Notes: generated by a model from the sequence alone, not told the origin. Positions 16,874-25,378 are shown, counted from the stretch's first letter. The stretch: DNA of 64,000 nucleotides from UBA6898 sp964463135 (GCA_964463135.1 CAYXBA010000002.1:62001-126000); one strand, 5' to 3'. Numbers and translations: made by a program.

Positions 16874-18772
16874 TCAGTAAGGGTCTGCGTCGATCCTGAT
16901 CTCAACGTCCTTTGCATTTTTGAAGCGCTGCACCACTGCCCTCGCTGCGGCATGCAGGACCTTTCTTTCAGCATGCTTCAGCAGGAAAGAATGTTCGATC
17001 CCTTTCTTCGTCTTCTTCTCCGTCGGCCCGAGGATCTCGACAGGCTCTTTTGATTCTCTGATGATCTTCATGATCTTTTCTGCCAGGTCTGCATTCCCAT
17101 AGGCCAGGATGTTCAGCATCTTTGCATAGGGCGGGAACTGCAGTGCTGCCCTCATGGCAAGCTCTTCAGCAGCGAAGGCATCATAATTATTATCACGCAG
17201 GTGTTTGAACATGGAATCCTGCGGAAACCGTGTCTGGACGATGACCTCGCCTTTTGCAGCCACAAGATCGCGGACCGCGACTATTTCCTGATACGTCTTC
17301 TCACGCGCCCGAAAATCCGGAGTATTGAGGCTGCTGTCAGCATTAAGAACTGCTGCAAGAGAAAATATGCCATTGGGTTTCAGACGCTTTGTCAGCATCT
17401 TTGTTCCGACTATAATTTTGTGCTCATCTGTGGCGATGTTCTTCAACAGGTCCCCTATCTCTGTTTTTCTGCCAGCGCTGTCACTGTCAAAACGCAGCGG
17501 TTCCATGTTGAAGAGCTCCTTGAGATCCTCCTCGATCCTCTGTGTCCCGGCCCCGAGCTGTTCAATATTTGGACTGCTGCATTTAGAGCATACATCAGGC
17601 ACTGCAAGAGATTTGGCGCAGTAGTGACACGCCAGGAGGTTTCTGTCCTTATGCAGGACCAGTGGTATGCCGCAGTCAGGACACGATGCCGTGTTGTTGC
17701 AGTCAGCGCAGTGAAGAAAGGTTGAATGGCCTCTTCTGTTGATGATGAAGAGTATCCGCCCGTTTTTCTGCAGGACCCGGCGCGCCCTGTCGATCACCGC
17801 ATCCGAGAGGTAAGCGCGGCGTTTCTTTCCGAACCTCAGGTCAGCAAGCCTGATCGCCGGTGTTGGTGAGGCTGCCTTCAGGCGGATGAGATCATATTTG
17901 CCGGATTGAGCGTTGAACCACGAATCCATCGACGGCGCCGGAGACATCAGCATAACAGGCACCCCTTCCAGGTAACCCCTCATGACCGCTGTGTCACGGA
18001 CATTGAGCCTGATCCCCTCCTCAGACTTATGAGAAGATGAATGCTCATCAATCACCAAGATAAGAGACAGGTCTCTCACCGGGGCAAAGAGTGCCATTCG
18101 GGTGCCGATAATAATATCGTGTTTCCCGTCAATGATGGTATCAATGTTTTCCGAGCGCCTGCCTGCCGACATAGCGCTATGGAGTATGCATACCCTTTCC
18201 CCGTGCTCAACCCTGATCGCCCGGTAAAACAGTTCAGCCTGGGCGATCTCCGGGAAGAGGATAATGATATTGCAGTGCGATCTGATCATTGCGGCTGCGG
18301 CAGAGTATTCATGGATAACCGTCGGGGTATGCAGGAGCGTTGTCTGGTAATGCTTCGGGCTGATGGCAGCCTGAAGTCCGGACAGGTCCCCATCAGGAAG
18401 GTCGATCAAAGGCGCTATTTCTGTAGAAAGCGGCTCAGCAGATCTCCTGCGTTTTGTTTTTGTAAAGATCTCCCTTGGGAATGACTGTTTGAGAATAAGT
18501 CCCTCAGGAGCAAGGAAATACTCTGACATCCACGCGATCAGTTTGAGAGCGGCTGCGCTGTATACCGGTCTGCTGCCCTTTATCTCTGCAATATCCTTGA
18601 GGCGTCCGGCAGGCGGGGCGGTATTTATTTTGTAGATGAGACCTGTTGTCATGCTCTTTTTGAGCGGCACAGAGACGAGCATTCCCGGTTCTGCAAGATG
18701 CTTCAGGCTGTCAGGGCAGCGGTATGTGAGCGGCCCCAGGTTAATGGGGAATATGATATCAAGGCATGTCAT
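16874..18772 (-). CDS. priA: PriA-family primosomal protein with degenerate helicase motifs
   Basis: 632 aa. The N-terminal 3'-end DNA-binding domain, the eight-cysteine zinc region (C355, C358, C364, C367, C382, C385, C395, C398) and the C-terminal domain match PriA, which restarts stalled forks. The Walker A loop GxTGSGKT is gone (LLHTPTVIHEY at 146-156), DEEH is altered to DEHS at 242-245, the GSATPA motif reads MSPAPS, and QVAGRAGR is replaced at about 497-506. ATP hydrolysis is therefore very unlikely. The length is about 100 short of E. coli PriA, but no frameshift is evident. As I recall, the Deinococcus radiodurans PriA is likewise ATPase-dead. It probably acts as a structural primosome loader. 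Confidence 0.9.
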   Translation of the reverse strand: MTCLDIIFPINLGPLTYRCPDSLKHLAEPGMLVSVPLKKSMTTGLIYKINTAPPAGRLKDIAEIKGSRPVYSAAALKLIAWMSEYFLAPEGLILKQSFPREIFTKTKRRRSAEPLSTEIAPLIDLPDGDLSGLQAAISPKHYQTTLLHTPTVIHEYSAAAAMIRSHCNIIILFPEIAQAELFYRAIRVEHGERVCILHSAMSAGRRSENIDTIIDGKHDIIIGTRMALFAPVRDLSLILVIDEHSSSHKSEEGIRLNVRDTAVMRGYLEGVPVMLMSPAPSMDSWFNAQSGKYDLIRLKAASPTPAIRLADLRFGKKRRAYLSDAVIDRARRVLQKNGRILFIINRRGHSTFLHCADCNNTASCPDCGIPLVLHKDRNLLACHYCAKSLAVPDVCSKCSSPNIEQLGAGTQRIEEDLKELFNMEPLRFDSDSAGRKTEIGDLLKNIATDEHKIIVGTKMLTKRLKPNGIFSLAAVLNADSSLNTPDFRAREKTYQEIVAVRDLVAAKGEVIVQTRFPQDSMFKHLRDNNYDAFAAEELAMRAALQFPPYAKMLNILAYGNADLAEKIMKIIRESKEPVEILGPTEKKTKKGIEHSFLLKHAERKVLHAAARAVVQRFKNAKDVEIRIDADPY

Positions 18773-18813
18773 GCTGAGAGCTCAATCTGCATGCATCATG
18801 CAGCTATGATCGG

Positions 18814-19131
18814 CTAAGCCTTGATAAAAGAGCAGCAGTAGTCGCTGATGGTCTTTACCTTCATGGTAAATTTGGAGTTAGCAGGAATTTCGAAAGATTC
18901 CCCGCCCTTGATCAGCTGCCATGTGCTCTGACCCGGCAGGAGCAGGTCAAGTTCCCCTGACAGGATCTCCATGATCTCTTTATCGCCGGTATTGAATTCA
19001 TACTCGCCGGGCAGCATGACGCCGAGGGTCTTCTTTGAGCCGTCCCTGAACAGGACCGTCCTGCTCGTTACATTACCGTTAAAATAAATGTTCGCTTTTT
19101 TCACGACCGTTACATCTTTGAACTCGGACAT
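18814..19131 (-). CDS. ppnP: Pyrimidine/purine nucleoside phosphorylase PpnP (DUF1255)
   Basis: 105 aa single cupin. Family signatures: ANIYFNGNVTSRTVLF, GVMLPGEYEFNTGDKEIMEILSG, DLLLPG and WQLIKGGESFEIPANSKF. PpnP phosphorolyses several nucleosides to base and ribose-1-phosphate. Compared with E. coli it has a short N-terminal extension. AGGTGCTCCT precedes the ATG. It stands alone between priA and csp on the same strand. Confidence 0.9.
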   Translation of the reverse strand: MSEFKDVTVVKKANIYFNGNVTSRTVLFRDGSKKTLGVMLPGEYEFNTGDKEIMEILSGELDLLLPGQSTWQLIKGGESFEIPANSKFTMKVKTISDYCCSFIKA

Positions 19132-19229
19132 AGGAGCACCTCATAGTGATTTGATGTATGTCAGCAGAGCAGACTGCACGTATCTTACCAGATGCGGAAT
19201 GAGGGAGTAAATCGGGCGGATGAAAAGAA

Positions 19230-19256
19230 AAAGCTCCCTGCAGAACAGGGAGCTTT
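19230..19256 (-). terminator. Rho-independent terminator of the first csp gene
   Basis: AAAGCTCCCTG and CAGGGAGCTTT form an 11-bp stem with a 5-nt loop. On the minus strand the stem is followed by TTTTTCTTTTC. It lies 19 nt after the csp stop. Confidence 0.85.
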
Positions 19257-19274
19257 CCCGGCAGCAAACGAGAA

Positions 19275-19475
19275 TCAGACCTTCTCTACGTTGATGGCCT
19301 TGAGGCCTTTGGGGCCCTTCTCGGTCTCAAAGCTTACTGAATCACCTTCGGCAAGTGACTTGAAGCCATTGCCGGCGATGGATGAGTAGTGCACAAAAAC
19401 ATCAGTTCCGTCTTCACTGGTGATGAAGCCGAACCCTTTTGACTCGTTGAACCACTTCACTGTTCCGTTAGCCAT
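19275..19475 (-). CDS. Cold shock protein, CspA family
   Basis: 66 aa single cold-shock domain with RNP1 KGFGFI and RNP2 VFVHY. It binds single-stranded RNA/DNA as an RNA chaperone. ATG 19475 (MANGTVKW) is chosen because AAGGAGGG lies about 7 nt upstream; the ATG at 19481 abuts that site. A strong terminator follows. A second csp is at 52.2 kb. Confidence 0.95.
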   Translation of the reverse strand: MANGTVKWFNESKGFGFITSEDGTDVFVHYSSIAGNGFKSLAEGDSVSFETEKGPKGLKAINVEKV

Positions 19476-19530
19476 GTTCATCCCTCCTTACATATAGACT
19501 AAAGTCTCAGGAAGCGCTGCTCAATAAAAA

Positions 19531-19560
19531 AAGCCACAAAGCTAAAAGTCTTTGTGGCTT
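19531..19560 (-). terminator. Orphan rho-independent terminator
   Basis: AAGCCACAAAG and CTTTGTGGCTT form an 11-bp stem with an 8-nt loop; on the minus strand seven Ts follow. No convincing minus-strand gene lies upstream of it (19561-19711), so it may end a small RNA or an antisense transcript. Confidence 0.65.
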
Positions 19561-19676
19561 TCGATTCACGTACAAAAACTTCTGAAACTTCAGTTCTAAT
19601 AATTGCATTACCGATAATGAAAAGTCAATTCCCTCTTCTCTCAGTTCGGTCAAAGTATTTAGTCGCTGCCTCGTGG

Positions 19677-19682
19677 TATAAT
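19677..19682 (+). promoter_or_regulatory. -10 box upstream of the small charged protein/lemA operon
   Basis: TGG-TATAAT, an extended -10. Here there is room for a leader of about 22 nt, with GGGAGG at 19701-19706. Confidence 0.5.
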
Positions 19683-19711
19683 TACCAATATTTTTTTTGT
19701 GGGAGGCTGAC

Positions 19712-19951
19712 ATGGCAAAACGCGCAGGAGCATATAGAAGTGAAAAAAGAAAAAAGGAAGTAAAGCGTCAGAAGAAGCAGGAAGAGAAGAGATTGAGGCG
19801 GAGCGGTCTGCTCAAGCCGTCAGGAGAGGGTGAGAATCCCGAAGGAATAGACCCAGACGCAGTTCTTTCTGAGGATACGGGTGAAGGCCCGGAAGAAGGG
19901 CAGGAAGAGGGAAATACTGCAGAAGATAAGGCGGAAGAACAAAACGCATAG
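19712..19951 (+). CDS. Small highly charged hypothetical protein
   Basis: 79 aa. The N-terminal half is Lys/Arg-rich (MAKRAGAYRSEKRKKEVKRQ), the C-terminal half Glu/Gly-rich and probably disordered. Such basic-then-acidic small proteins are seen next to ribosome- or RNA-related genes, but no family is recognised. ATG 19712 has GGGAGG 5 nt upstream. It ends 9 nt before lemA and probably shares its transcript. Confidence 0.7.
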   Translation: MAKRAGAYRSEKRKKEVKRQKKQEEKRLRRSGLLKPSGEGENPEGIDPDAVLSEDTGEGPEEGQEEGNTAEDKAEEQNA

Positions 19952-19960
19952 GCTCAGGGT

Positions 19961-20518
19961 ATGATCGTTGTATGGATCATTGTCGGCTTTTTTCTCCTGC
20001 TGGCACTCTGGGGGGTCTGTATTTATAACAGGCTCGTCACGCTGAAAAATGATGTTAAAAATGCCTGGAGTCAGATAGATGTGCAGCTAAAACGCAGATA
20101 TGATCTCATCCCGAATCTTGTTGCTGCGGTGAGGGGATATCTGGCGCATGAGAAACAGGTCATTGAGAATGTAGTGACCGCACGGGCGTCAGCCCTGGCA
20201 GTAACGAAGATGAGGGACAGAGCTGCTGCCGAGGACGGAATCTCTCACGAGTTAAAGGGCCTTTTTGCCGTTATGGAGGCTTATCCCGACCTGAAGGCCA
20301 ATCGAAATGTCATGCTCCTGCAGGAAGAGCTTGTTTCAACAGAAAATCGCATAGCCTTTGCCCGCCAGCTTTATAATGACCTCGTCGCCAACTATATGAC
20401 ACGGCTTGGGGTCTTTCCCGATACCCTTATTGCAACTGCCTGCGGATTCCTTCCTTTTGAATATTTCACAGCAGAGGCAAGGGATCGCGAACTGCCAAGA
20501 GTATCAGCAGCTTCATAA
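19961..20518 (+). CDS. lemA: LemA family protein
   Basis: 185 aa. One N-terminal TM (about 2-22), then the family core YNRLVTLKNDVKNAWSQIDVQLKRRYDLIPNLV and LVSTENRIAFARQLYNDLVANY, a helical bundle. The biochemical role is unknown. LemA genes often stand beside M48 proteases, as here. Confidence 0.92.
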   Translation: MIVVWIIVGFFLLLALWGVCIYNRLVTLKNDVKNAWSQIDVQLKRRYDLIPNLVAAVRGYLAHEKQVIENVVTARASALAVTKMRDRAAAEDGISHELKGLFAVMEAYPDLKANRNVMLLQEELVSTENRIAFARQLYNDLVANYMTRLGVFPDTLIATACGFLPFEYFTAEARDRELPRVSAAS

Positions 20519-20546
20519 TATCTGCATGACGGGATTTCCTTAGCCC

Positions 20547-22010
20547 ATGCCGATCACCCATATCGATATCGAAAGGGAGAAGAGCTCACGCATAGCCTTT
20601 CTTTTTGTCTTTCTGATAGTGCTCTACTTCCTGGTGACCCTTTCGCTCTTTTTTGGTGTTTCCATCTTCTTTTTCCCGCTGATGATCAGGGAAGGGCGCT
20701 TTTTGGGTCTTTCGCTTTCGTCGCTCAGCGTCCTTTTCTTCTTCTCGCTTTCTATTGCTGCCTTTCATTTCTGGTTTTCCTCAACGAATGTTATTGAGAC
20801 CATCATGAGGAACCTTTCAGCGGTCTCTCCTGATCCCAGGGACGGAAGGCATAATAGACTTCTGAACATCATGGAAGAGATACGGGTCGCTTCTGGCAAC
20901 AGGAAGAAGATGCGTTGCCTTGTTATTCCGAGCCTTTCGCTGAACGCGCTCGCTGCGGATGACCTGAGGGGAGAGGCGGTTATAGCCATAACTGAAGGCC
21001 TGCTTTCACGGCTTTCGCGCGATCAGGTTGAGGCGGTGATCGCCCACGAGGCGTACCATGTGCTTTCAGGAGACTGTAAAGCAACTACGCTTGCAACAAG
21101 CCTCTTCGGCATGTATGTGTCTATGCTTGAAAATATGGAGGCACTTTCCGATGACAGCAGAAGAGGAGGCCTTGAGCCCTCTTTTCTGCCGCTGCGGATT
21201 CTCCTGAAAATGAGTGATCTGCTCAATATGTTCATTTCCCGGGAGCGGGAGTACCGCGCTGACGCGGCAGCGGTGCACATGACCAGAAATCCCCTGGCCA
21301 TGGCGGAAGCGCTCCATTTCCTTTCGCGGAACTGGACCGGCGGCGGCATGATCAGCTCCGGCCTTGAGATGCTCTGCATCGTGAATCCTGTTGATACGGT
21401 CCTGGATGAGACGGAGGGCTGGTGGGCTGACCTCATGTCTACACACCCGCCGATCATGAAGCGCATCGATCTTCTCCTGAAGATGGCGCACACAAACTTT
21501 GCAATGTTTGACAAGAGACAGGAAGAGAAGGACTGGGCGAGAACCACGACTGAAACTGAATCACTGGCGGGACATGCGTCTTCGCTCAAATGTCCTGTTT
21601 GCAAGCTGGTGCTCTATGAGGTCAGCTATGAGGATACTCTGGTGTTTCAGTGCAGGATCTGCCGCGGCGTTCTTGTCGAGAATGCCAGCATTGTGAGGAT
21701 CATCGCCCGGAGGGAAAGGCCCTGCGAGGAGCGGGTCTATACCCTGGCTCGTGCCGTGCTGGCTGACAACCAAAAGGCAGCTGCTATCAGGCAGATCAAC
21801 AAGACAGGCCGGCGATCCATGGCAGGTCACCTCTGCTCAAAATGCGGGAATGTCATGTTCAGGACGTTTTACAGCGGTGCCTATCTCATAGAGATCGACC
21901 GCTGCAATGTATGCGGCCTTACCTGGTTTGATGCTGATGAACTTGAGATGCTCCAATGCCTCATCGAAAACAAGGTTGCCCTGGAGATGGAAAGTCTTAA
22001 TCCGCAATAA
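20547..22010 (+). CDS. M48-family membrane metalloprotease with C-terminal zinc ribbons
   Basis: 487 aa, HtpX-like. Two TM segments near residues 15-45 and 50-75. Zinc motif HEAYH in VIAHEAYHVLSGD; the third ligand is in the REREYRADAAAV helix. After the protease domain come two four-cysteine zinc-ribbon repeats: CPVC...CRIC (about 350-380) and CSKC...CNVC (about 430-465, TFIIB-like). This tail is not part of HtpX and could bind a substrate or nucleic acid. It sits between lemA and the nuclease fusion, 28 nt after the former. It probably degrades membrane or misfolded proteins. Confidence 0.88.
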   Translation: MPITHIDIEREKSSRIAFLFVFLIVLYFLVTLSLFFGVSIFFFPLMIREGRFLGLSLSSLSVLFFFSLSIAAFHFWFSSTNVIETIMRNLSAVSPDPRDGRHNRLLNIMEEIRVASGNRKKMRCLVIPSLSLNALAADDLRGEAVIAITEGLLSRLSRDQVEAVIAHEAYHVLSGDCKATTLATSLFGMYVSMLENMEALSDDSRRGGLEPSFLPLRILLKMSDLLNMFISREREYRADAAAVHMTRNPLAMAEALHFLSRNWTGGGMISSGLEMLCIVNPVDTVLDETEGWWADLMSTHPPIMKRIDLLLKMAHTNFAMFDKRQEEKDWARTTTETESLAGHASSLKCPVCKLVLYEVSYEDTLVFQCRICRGVLVENASIVRIIARRERPCEERVYTLARAVLADNQKAAAIRQINKTGRRSMAGHLCSKCGNVMFRTFYSGAYLIEIDRCNVCGLTWFDADELEMLQCLIENKVALEMESLNPQ

Positions 22011-22814
22011 ATGTCTGTTACGGATATGGTGTTATTTGCTGATGTGAGCGTAAATCCTGTGAAAAAGATCGGTGTGGGTGCCTATCTGGCCATTCCTGCC
22101 GCAATTCTTGATGAAGGTCCGCGCGCTATTGATTCCACCGAGCTGGCTGATCGGATAGCGCTGCAAAGGTTTGAAGATACTTCTTCGACAAAGCTCGAAC
22201 TGCAGACGGTGTTGTGGGCTCTGCAGGAACAGGGAACAGCATCAAAGGGAAAGCTGACCATATATACCGATTCCCAATGCGTATCGGGTCTCCTGGCTAG
22301 AAGAGAGGTCCTGGTGTCCAAACATTTCCACTCAGGAAGAACGCAACGTCCCTTGAGAAACGCTGTCTTGTACCGTTCGTTCTACGAAATGCACGATATG
22401 CTCGGCTTTGACGTTATCAGGCTGGAAGGTCATACCCGCTCGCGCGCCAGAGACACGGTCCATCGTGTCTTCTCATGCGTAGACAGGAAGGCAAGGAAGG
22501 CACTAAAAATATGGATGGATGAGTCAGCAGCGTCGCAGCTCTCTTCTGGCAGCAGACATGATCAGAGCTGGTGCGTCTATATTCTCAAATGCCGGAATAA
22601 TGCTTTGTATACAGGCATAACAAATGATCTCCAGCGAAGACTTAAGGAGCACGAGCAGGGAAAAGGAAGCAAATTTGTGAGGTCATGGAGACCTTTCGAG
22701 CTGGTCAGGATAATACCCTGTAGTAATGCCGGGGAAGCGAGAAGGCTTGAGTATGCCCTCAAAAAACTTACGCGCAGGGAAAAGATCGAAACCCTTGATC
22801 TTCGTATCGTGTAG
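22011..22814 (+). CDS. RNase H-like domain fused to GIY-YIG nuclease domain
   Basis: 267 aa. Residues 1-170 look like an RNase H fold: D11 (FADVSV), E63 (KLELQ), D87 (IYTDSQ), H141 and D158 match the DEDD-type positions. Residues about 187-267 are a UPF0213/YhbQ-type GIY-YIG domain (VYILKCRNNALYTGITNDLQRR, R210, E247). Both halves would cut nucleic acid. The ATG follows the M48 stop immediately (TAAATG). I know of no characterised protein with this order. No stop or frameshift at the junction suggests two genes. Confidence 0.75.
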   Translation: MSVTDMVLFADVSVNPVKKIGVGAYLAIPAAILDEGPRAIDSTELADRIALQRFEDTSSTKLELQTVLWALQEQGTASKGKLTIYTDSQCVSGLLARREVLVSKHFHSGRTQRPLRNAVLYRSFYEMHDMLGFDVIRLEGHTRSRARDTVHRVFSCVDRKARKALKIWMDESAASQLSSGSRHDQSWCVYILKCRNNALYTGITNDLQRRLKEHEQGKGSKFVRSWRPFELVRIIPCSNAGEARRLEYALKKLTRREKIETLDLRIV

Positions 22815-22848
22815 TCAATGTAAAAAGGCCCTCAATGCCTCTCTTCTT

Positions 22849-23175
22849 TCAGTTACCTGTTTCGACGATGGTGGTATCGCTGATCTCCACAAGCCCCTTG
22901 GTTATAAGCGCCACGATTTCGGGCAGAACGGTCTGGATCATCTCTTCCGAGTCGACGATCTCTATCTTTACCGGAAGGCTGGTAGAAAGCTCCAGGATCT
23001 TCGCTGTGTGAAAGATCCGGTGACCACCGTACCCTGCAACGCCCCGGAAGACACTCACGCCTGAGACCTTGTTGCGGAAGCAAATCTCCATAACGGTCTC
23101 ATAGACCGGTTTCCCATGCACTCTATTCGTTTCGCTGACGTAGATAGTGATCTTTTTCGCCGTTCTGGTCTTCAT
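22849..23175 (-). CDS. DUF190 family protein
   Basis: 108 aa, ferredoxin-like/PII-like fold family (KITIYVSE, GVAGYGGHRIFHTAKILELS, LPVKIEIVDSEEMI). DUF190 genes are commonly found beside crcB fluoride channels, as here (9 nt downstream). The role is unknown; a regulatory function is plausible. Confidence 0.85.
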   Translation of the reverse strand: MKTRTAKKITIYVSETNRVHGKPVYETVMEICFRNKVSGVSVFRGVAGYGGHRIFHTAKILELSTSLPVKIEIVDSEEMIQTVLPEIVALITKGLVEISDTTIVETGN

Positions 23176-23184
23176 CGTGATCTC

Positions 23185-23559
23185 CTATAGCATCCTCGCT
23201 GCGCCTTCCCCAAACTTGAGGGCAGCAAAACCGATTATAACACTGAGGCAGACATTCAGCGACGCGATGAGCCATTCACCGTCCCTGAGGAGCGCTCCTG
23301 TCTCGTATTCAAAGGTGGAAAAGGTGGTGTATGCACCAAGGAACCCGACAACGAAGAACATTCTCCATTGAGGGTTCAGCATAAGCCTTTCCGTAAAGAG
23401 TGCCATGAGGAAGCCGATAAGGAAGCTGCCGCTTACATTAATAAAAAAAGTGCCGAGCGGAAATGTCCTGCCCCACTTGTGGCCTATCCAGAGGCCTATT
23501 GCGTAACGCGCAACAGCCCCGAGAAAACCGCCTAATCCTATGACAATAACATTCTGCAT
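23185..23559 (-). CDS. crcB: Fluoride ion transporter CrcB/Fluc
   Basis: 124 aa, four TM helices. Family motifs GGFLGAVARY, GTFFINVSGSFLIGF and GFLGAYTTFSTFEYET are intact. It works as an antiparallel dimer exporting fluoride. A lone gene is enough for the homodimeric type. The ATG is 8 nt from a TATAAT, leaving no room for a fluoride riboswitch. Confidence 0.94.
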   Translation of the reverse strand: MQNVIVIGLGGFLGAVARYAIGLWIGHKWGRTFPLGTFFINVSGSFLIGFLMALFTERLMLNPQWRMFFVVGFLGAYTTFSTFEYETGALLRDGEWLIASLNVCLSVIIGFAALKFGEGAARML

Positions 23560-23567
23560 GGGGTGAG

Positions 23568-23573
23568 ATTATA
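23568..23573 (-). promoter_or_regulatory. -10 box of crcB, near-leaderless layout
   Basis: Minus-strand TATAAT, eight bases before the crcB ATG; the interval CTCACCCC holds no Shine-Dalgarno. Confidence 0.5.
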
Positions 23574-23593
23574 TTACTATAGTCAGACAAAGA

Positions 23594-23637
23594 AAAAAGC
23601 AGAAATCTGCGCATGGTGACGCAGATCTCTGCTTTTT
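23594..23637 (-). terminator. Terminator of the scpB-NlpC/P60 operon
   Basis: A 17-nt stem (AAAAAGCAGA..ATCTGC with one mismatch) around a 10-nt loop; the minus strand ends in TTTTTTC. It sits 20 nt after the NlpC/P60 stop. Confidence 0.8.
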
Positions 23638-23657
23638 GAGGACTGGCGACAGATCTC

Positions 23658-24848
23658 TTAGCTTGCCGGATCAGTTGCTGTCTTTTCCTGCTGCTCCGAT
23701 GCCGTGAAGAGCCTCTTGGCTCCAATGAAACGTTTTGTGTAATAAGGTGTCTCAAGGTTGTTGATAGTGACTTTCTTGCCCCTGGACGAGGCATGGATAA
23801 AGAGGTCATTGCCAAGATAGATGCCTACATGGGAGGGGAACGATGCATAGGTCCTGAAGAAAACAAGATCGCCGACAGACAGTTCCTCCTTCTCGATCTG
23901 TTCCCCTTCCTTGAACTGCTCACGCGCAGTCCTCGGAAGGTCCACGCCCATCAGCCCATAGACCTTTTTCACATAGCTTGAGCAATCAATGCCGAAAATA
24001 GTATTGCCGCCGAACTTGTAAGGAATGTTCAGCAGTTTCTTTGCAAAGGTGATCAGTTTGTCCTGAGGGGTCATTTCTGCAAATTCAGGAGATTCCGGGA
24101 CCTTTTTCAATTCATCTTCGATATTCTTTGCCATCACAATGTACTTCTGGTCTGCATTGACAACGTCAGGCTTTTCTTCAAGGAAAAGCTTCTGCCCGAC
24201 CCTGAGGGCAGGGGAGGACATCTCGTTGATCTCCATAAGGTCATCATAATCCATGTCAAACTTCTTAGCTATCTGCCAGAGGTTGTCACCCTTTCTGACC
24301 GTATAGGTCCTGGGCCCTGACAACTTCACAACGAGTTTCTGTCCGACCTTGAGCTTTGCTGAATGCAGGTCATTCAGCTTTCTGATATCTGATACGGAGC
24401 CATTGTACTTCCTGGCGATCGACTTGAGCGAATCGCCCTTTTTTACTACGTGATACTTGCTGCTGTCAGCGGCTGTTTTTACAGGCTGAATGGTTTCCCT
24501 TTCTGTTTGCTCATGTTTTGATTTCCCGGTTGAGCTGTCTGCCGGGGTTTTTGCACGCTTTGCTTCTGTTGCTGAAGTTACAGTGTTGGTTTTGTCCTTT
24601 CTTGATTCTTTCTTTGCAGTTTTTGATGACTTCTTTGTTGCCGGAATGGTGATCTTTGTGCCCGGCTTCAGATGCATTGCATTGACCTTGTTTGCGCTCT
24701 CGATCTCTGCTGTGGTCACATGGTATTTTCTGGCAATGTCATGAAGGTTGTCACCCTTCTTGACCGTATAAACGGTCTTTGCATGCGCTCCGGTGACAAA
24801 GAGAAACAGGGTGAATATTGTTGCCGCGGCTGTCGCTATCTTTTTCAC
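23658..24848 (-). CDS. LysM-repeat NlpC/P60 peptidoglycan hydrolase
   Basis: 396 aa, exported. Signal peptide about 1-23. Three LysM domains follow (about 26-70, 131-176, 182-227), the first two separated by a Lys/Thr/Ser-rich linker. The NlpC/P60 domain at about 262-380 has nucleophile C289 (GIDCSSY), SHVGIYLG histidine and HASSRGK. It cleaves cell-wall stem peptides. GTG start overlapping the scpB stop by one base (TAGTG), with GGAGG about 7 nt upstream. Confidence 0.93.
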   Translation of the reverse strand: MKKIATAAATIFTLFLFVTGAHAKTVYTVKKGDNLHDIARKYHVTTAEIESANKVNAMHLKPGTKITIPATKKSSKTAKKESRKDKTNTVTSATEAKRAKTPADSSTGKSKHEQTERETIQPVKTAADSSKYHVVKKGDSLKSIARKYNGSVSDIRKLNDLHSAKLKVGQKLVVKLSGPRTYTVRKGDNLWQIAKKFDMDYDDLMEINEMSSPALRVGQKLFLEEKPDVVNADQKYIVMAKNIEDELKKVPESPEFAEMTPQDKLITFAKKLLNIPYKFGGNTIFGIDCSSYVKKVYGLMGVDLPRTAREQFKEGEQIEKEELSVGDLVFFRTYASFPSHVGIYLGNDLFIHASSRGKKVTINNLETPYYTKRFIGAKRLFTASEQQEKTATDPAS

Positions 24849-25378
24849 TAGGCTGCCTCCTCCCGCGTAAGCTCCTTTAATGTCGGGAGCCCGGTCAGAT
24901 CCTTCAGTCCGAAATACTGAAGAAATTCCTTGGTCGTTCCGTAAAGCATGGGTTTACCCGGCGCTTCTTTTTGGCCGACGATCCTGATAAGTCTCTTGTC
25001 CAGAAGGCTCTTGATGACGCCGTCGGAGTTTACGCCCCGGATCTGTTCAACTTCTGCCTTGATAAGCGGCTGCTTGTAAGCAATGATGGCAAGTGTCTCA
25101 AGTGCAGGCATAGAAAGTTTGTTCGATGTTGCGGTGTTGGTGAACTTACGCAGAAGTTTTGCATACAGAGGATTGGTTACCATCTGATATCCCTCGGCTA
25201 TCTCAATGATGATTATTCCCCGGTCTCGCTCTTTATACTCGGCAATAAGTTCGTCTGCAGCCTCTTTGATATCAGCTTCCGGCATTTCCAAAGCCGCCTT
25301 TAAAGAAGCAAGCGCTACCGGCTCTCCTGAGACAAAGAGCATTGCCTCGATAAGGGATATCTTTTCCTTGTCCGCCAT
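24848..25378 (-). CDS. scpB: Segregation and condensation protein B
   Basis: About 176 aa, two winged-helix domains; partner of ScpA in the SMC complex for chromosome segregation. Family motifs: IEAMLFVSGEPV, ETLAIIAYKQPL, EVEQIRGVNSDGVI and LYGTTKEFLQYFGL. A longer frame starts at 25417, but the family begins at MADKEKISL (25378). scpA is not adjacent. Coupled to the downstream cell-wall hydrolase. Confidence 0.93.
   Translation of the reverse strand: MADKEKISLIEAMLFVSGEPVALASLKAALEMPEADIKEAADELIAEYKERDRGIIIIEIAEGYQMVTNPLYAKLLRKFTNTATSNKLSMPALETLAIIAYKQPLIKAEVEQIRGVNSDGVIKSLLDKRLIRIVGQKEAPGKPMLYGTTKEFLQYFGLKDLTGLPTLKELTREEAA

Noticed and set aside
19507..19713. Minus-strand 68-codon ORF as a gene
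   Set aside because: It runs through the orphan terminator hairpin and overlaps the operon promoter; no family resemblance.
23560..23660. Fluoride riboswitch before crcB
   Set aside because: The interval holds the NlpC/P60 terminator hairpin and a TATAAT 8 nt from the ATG; there is no space or motif for the riboswitch.
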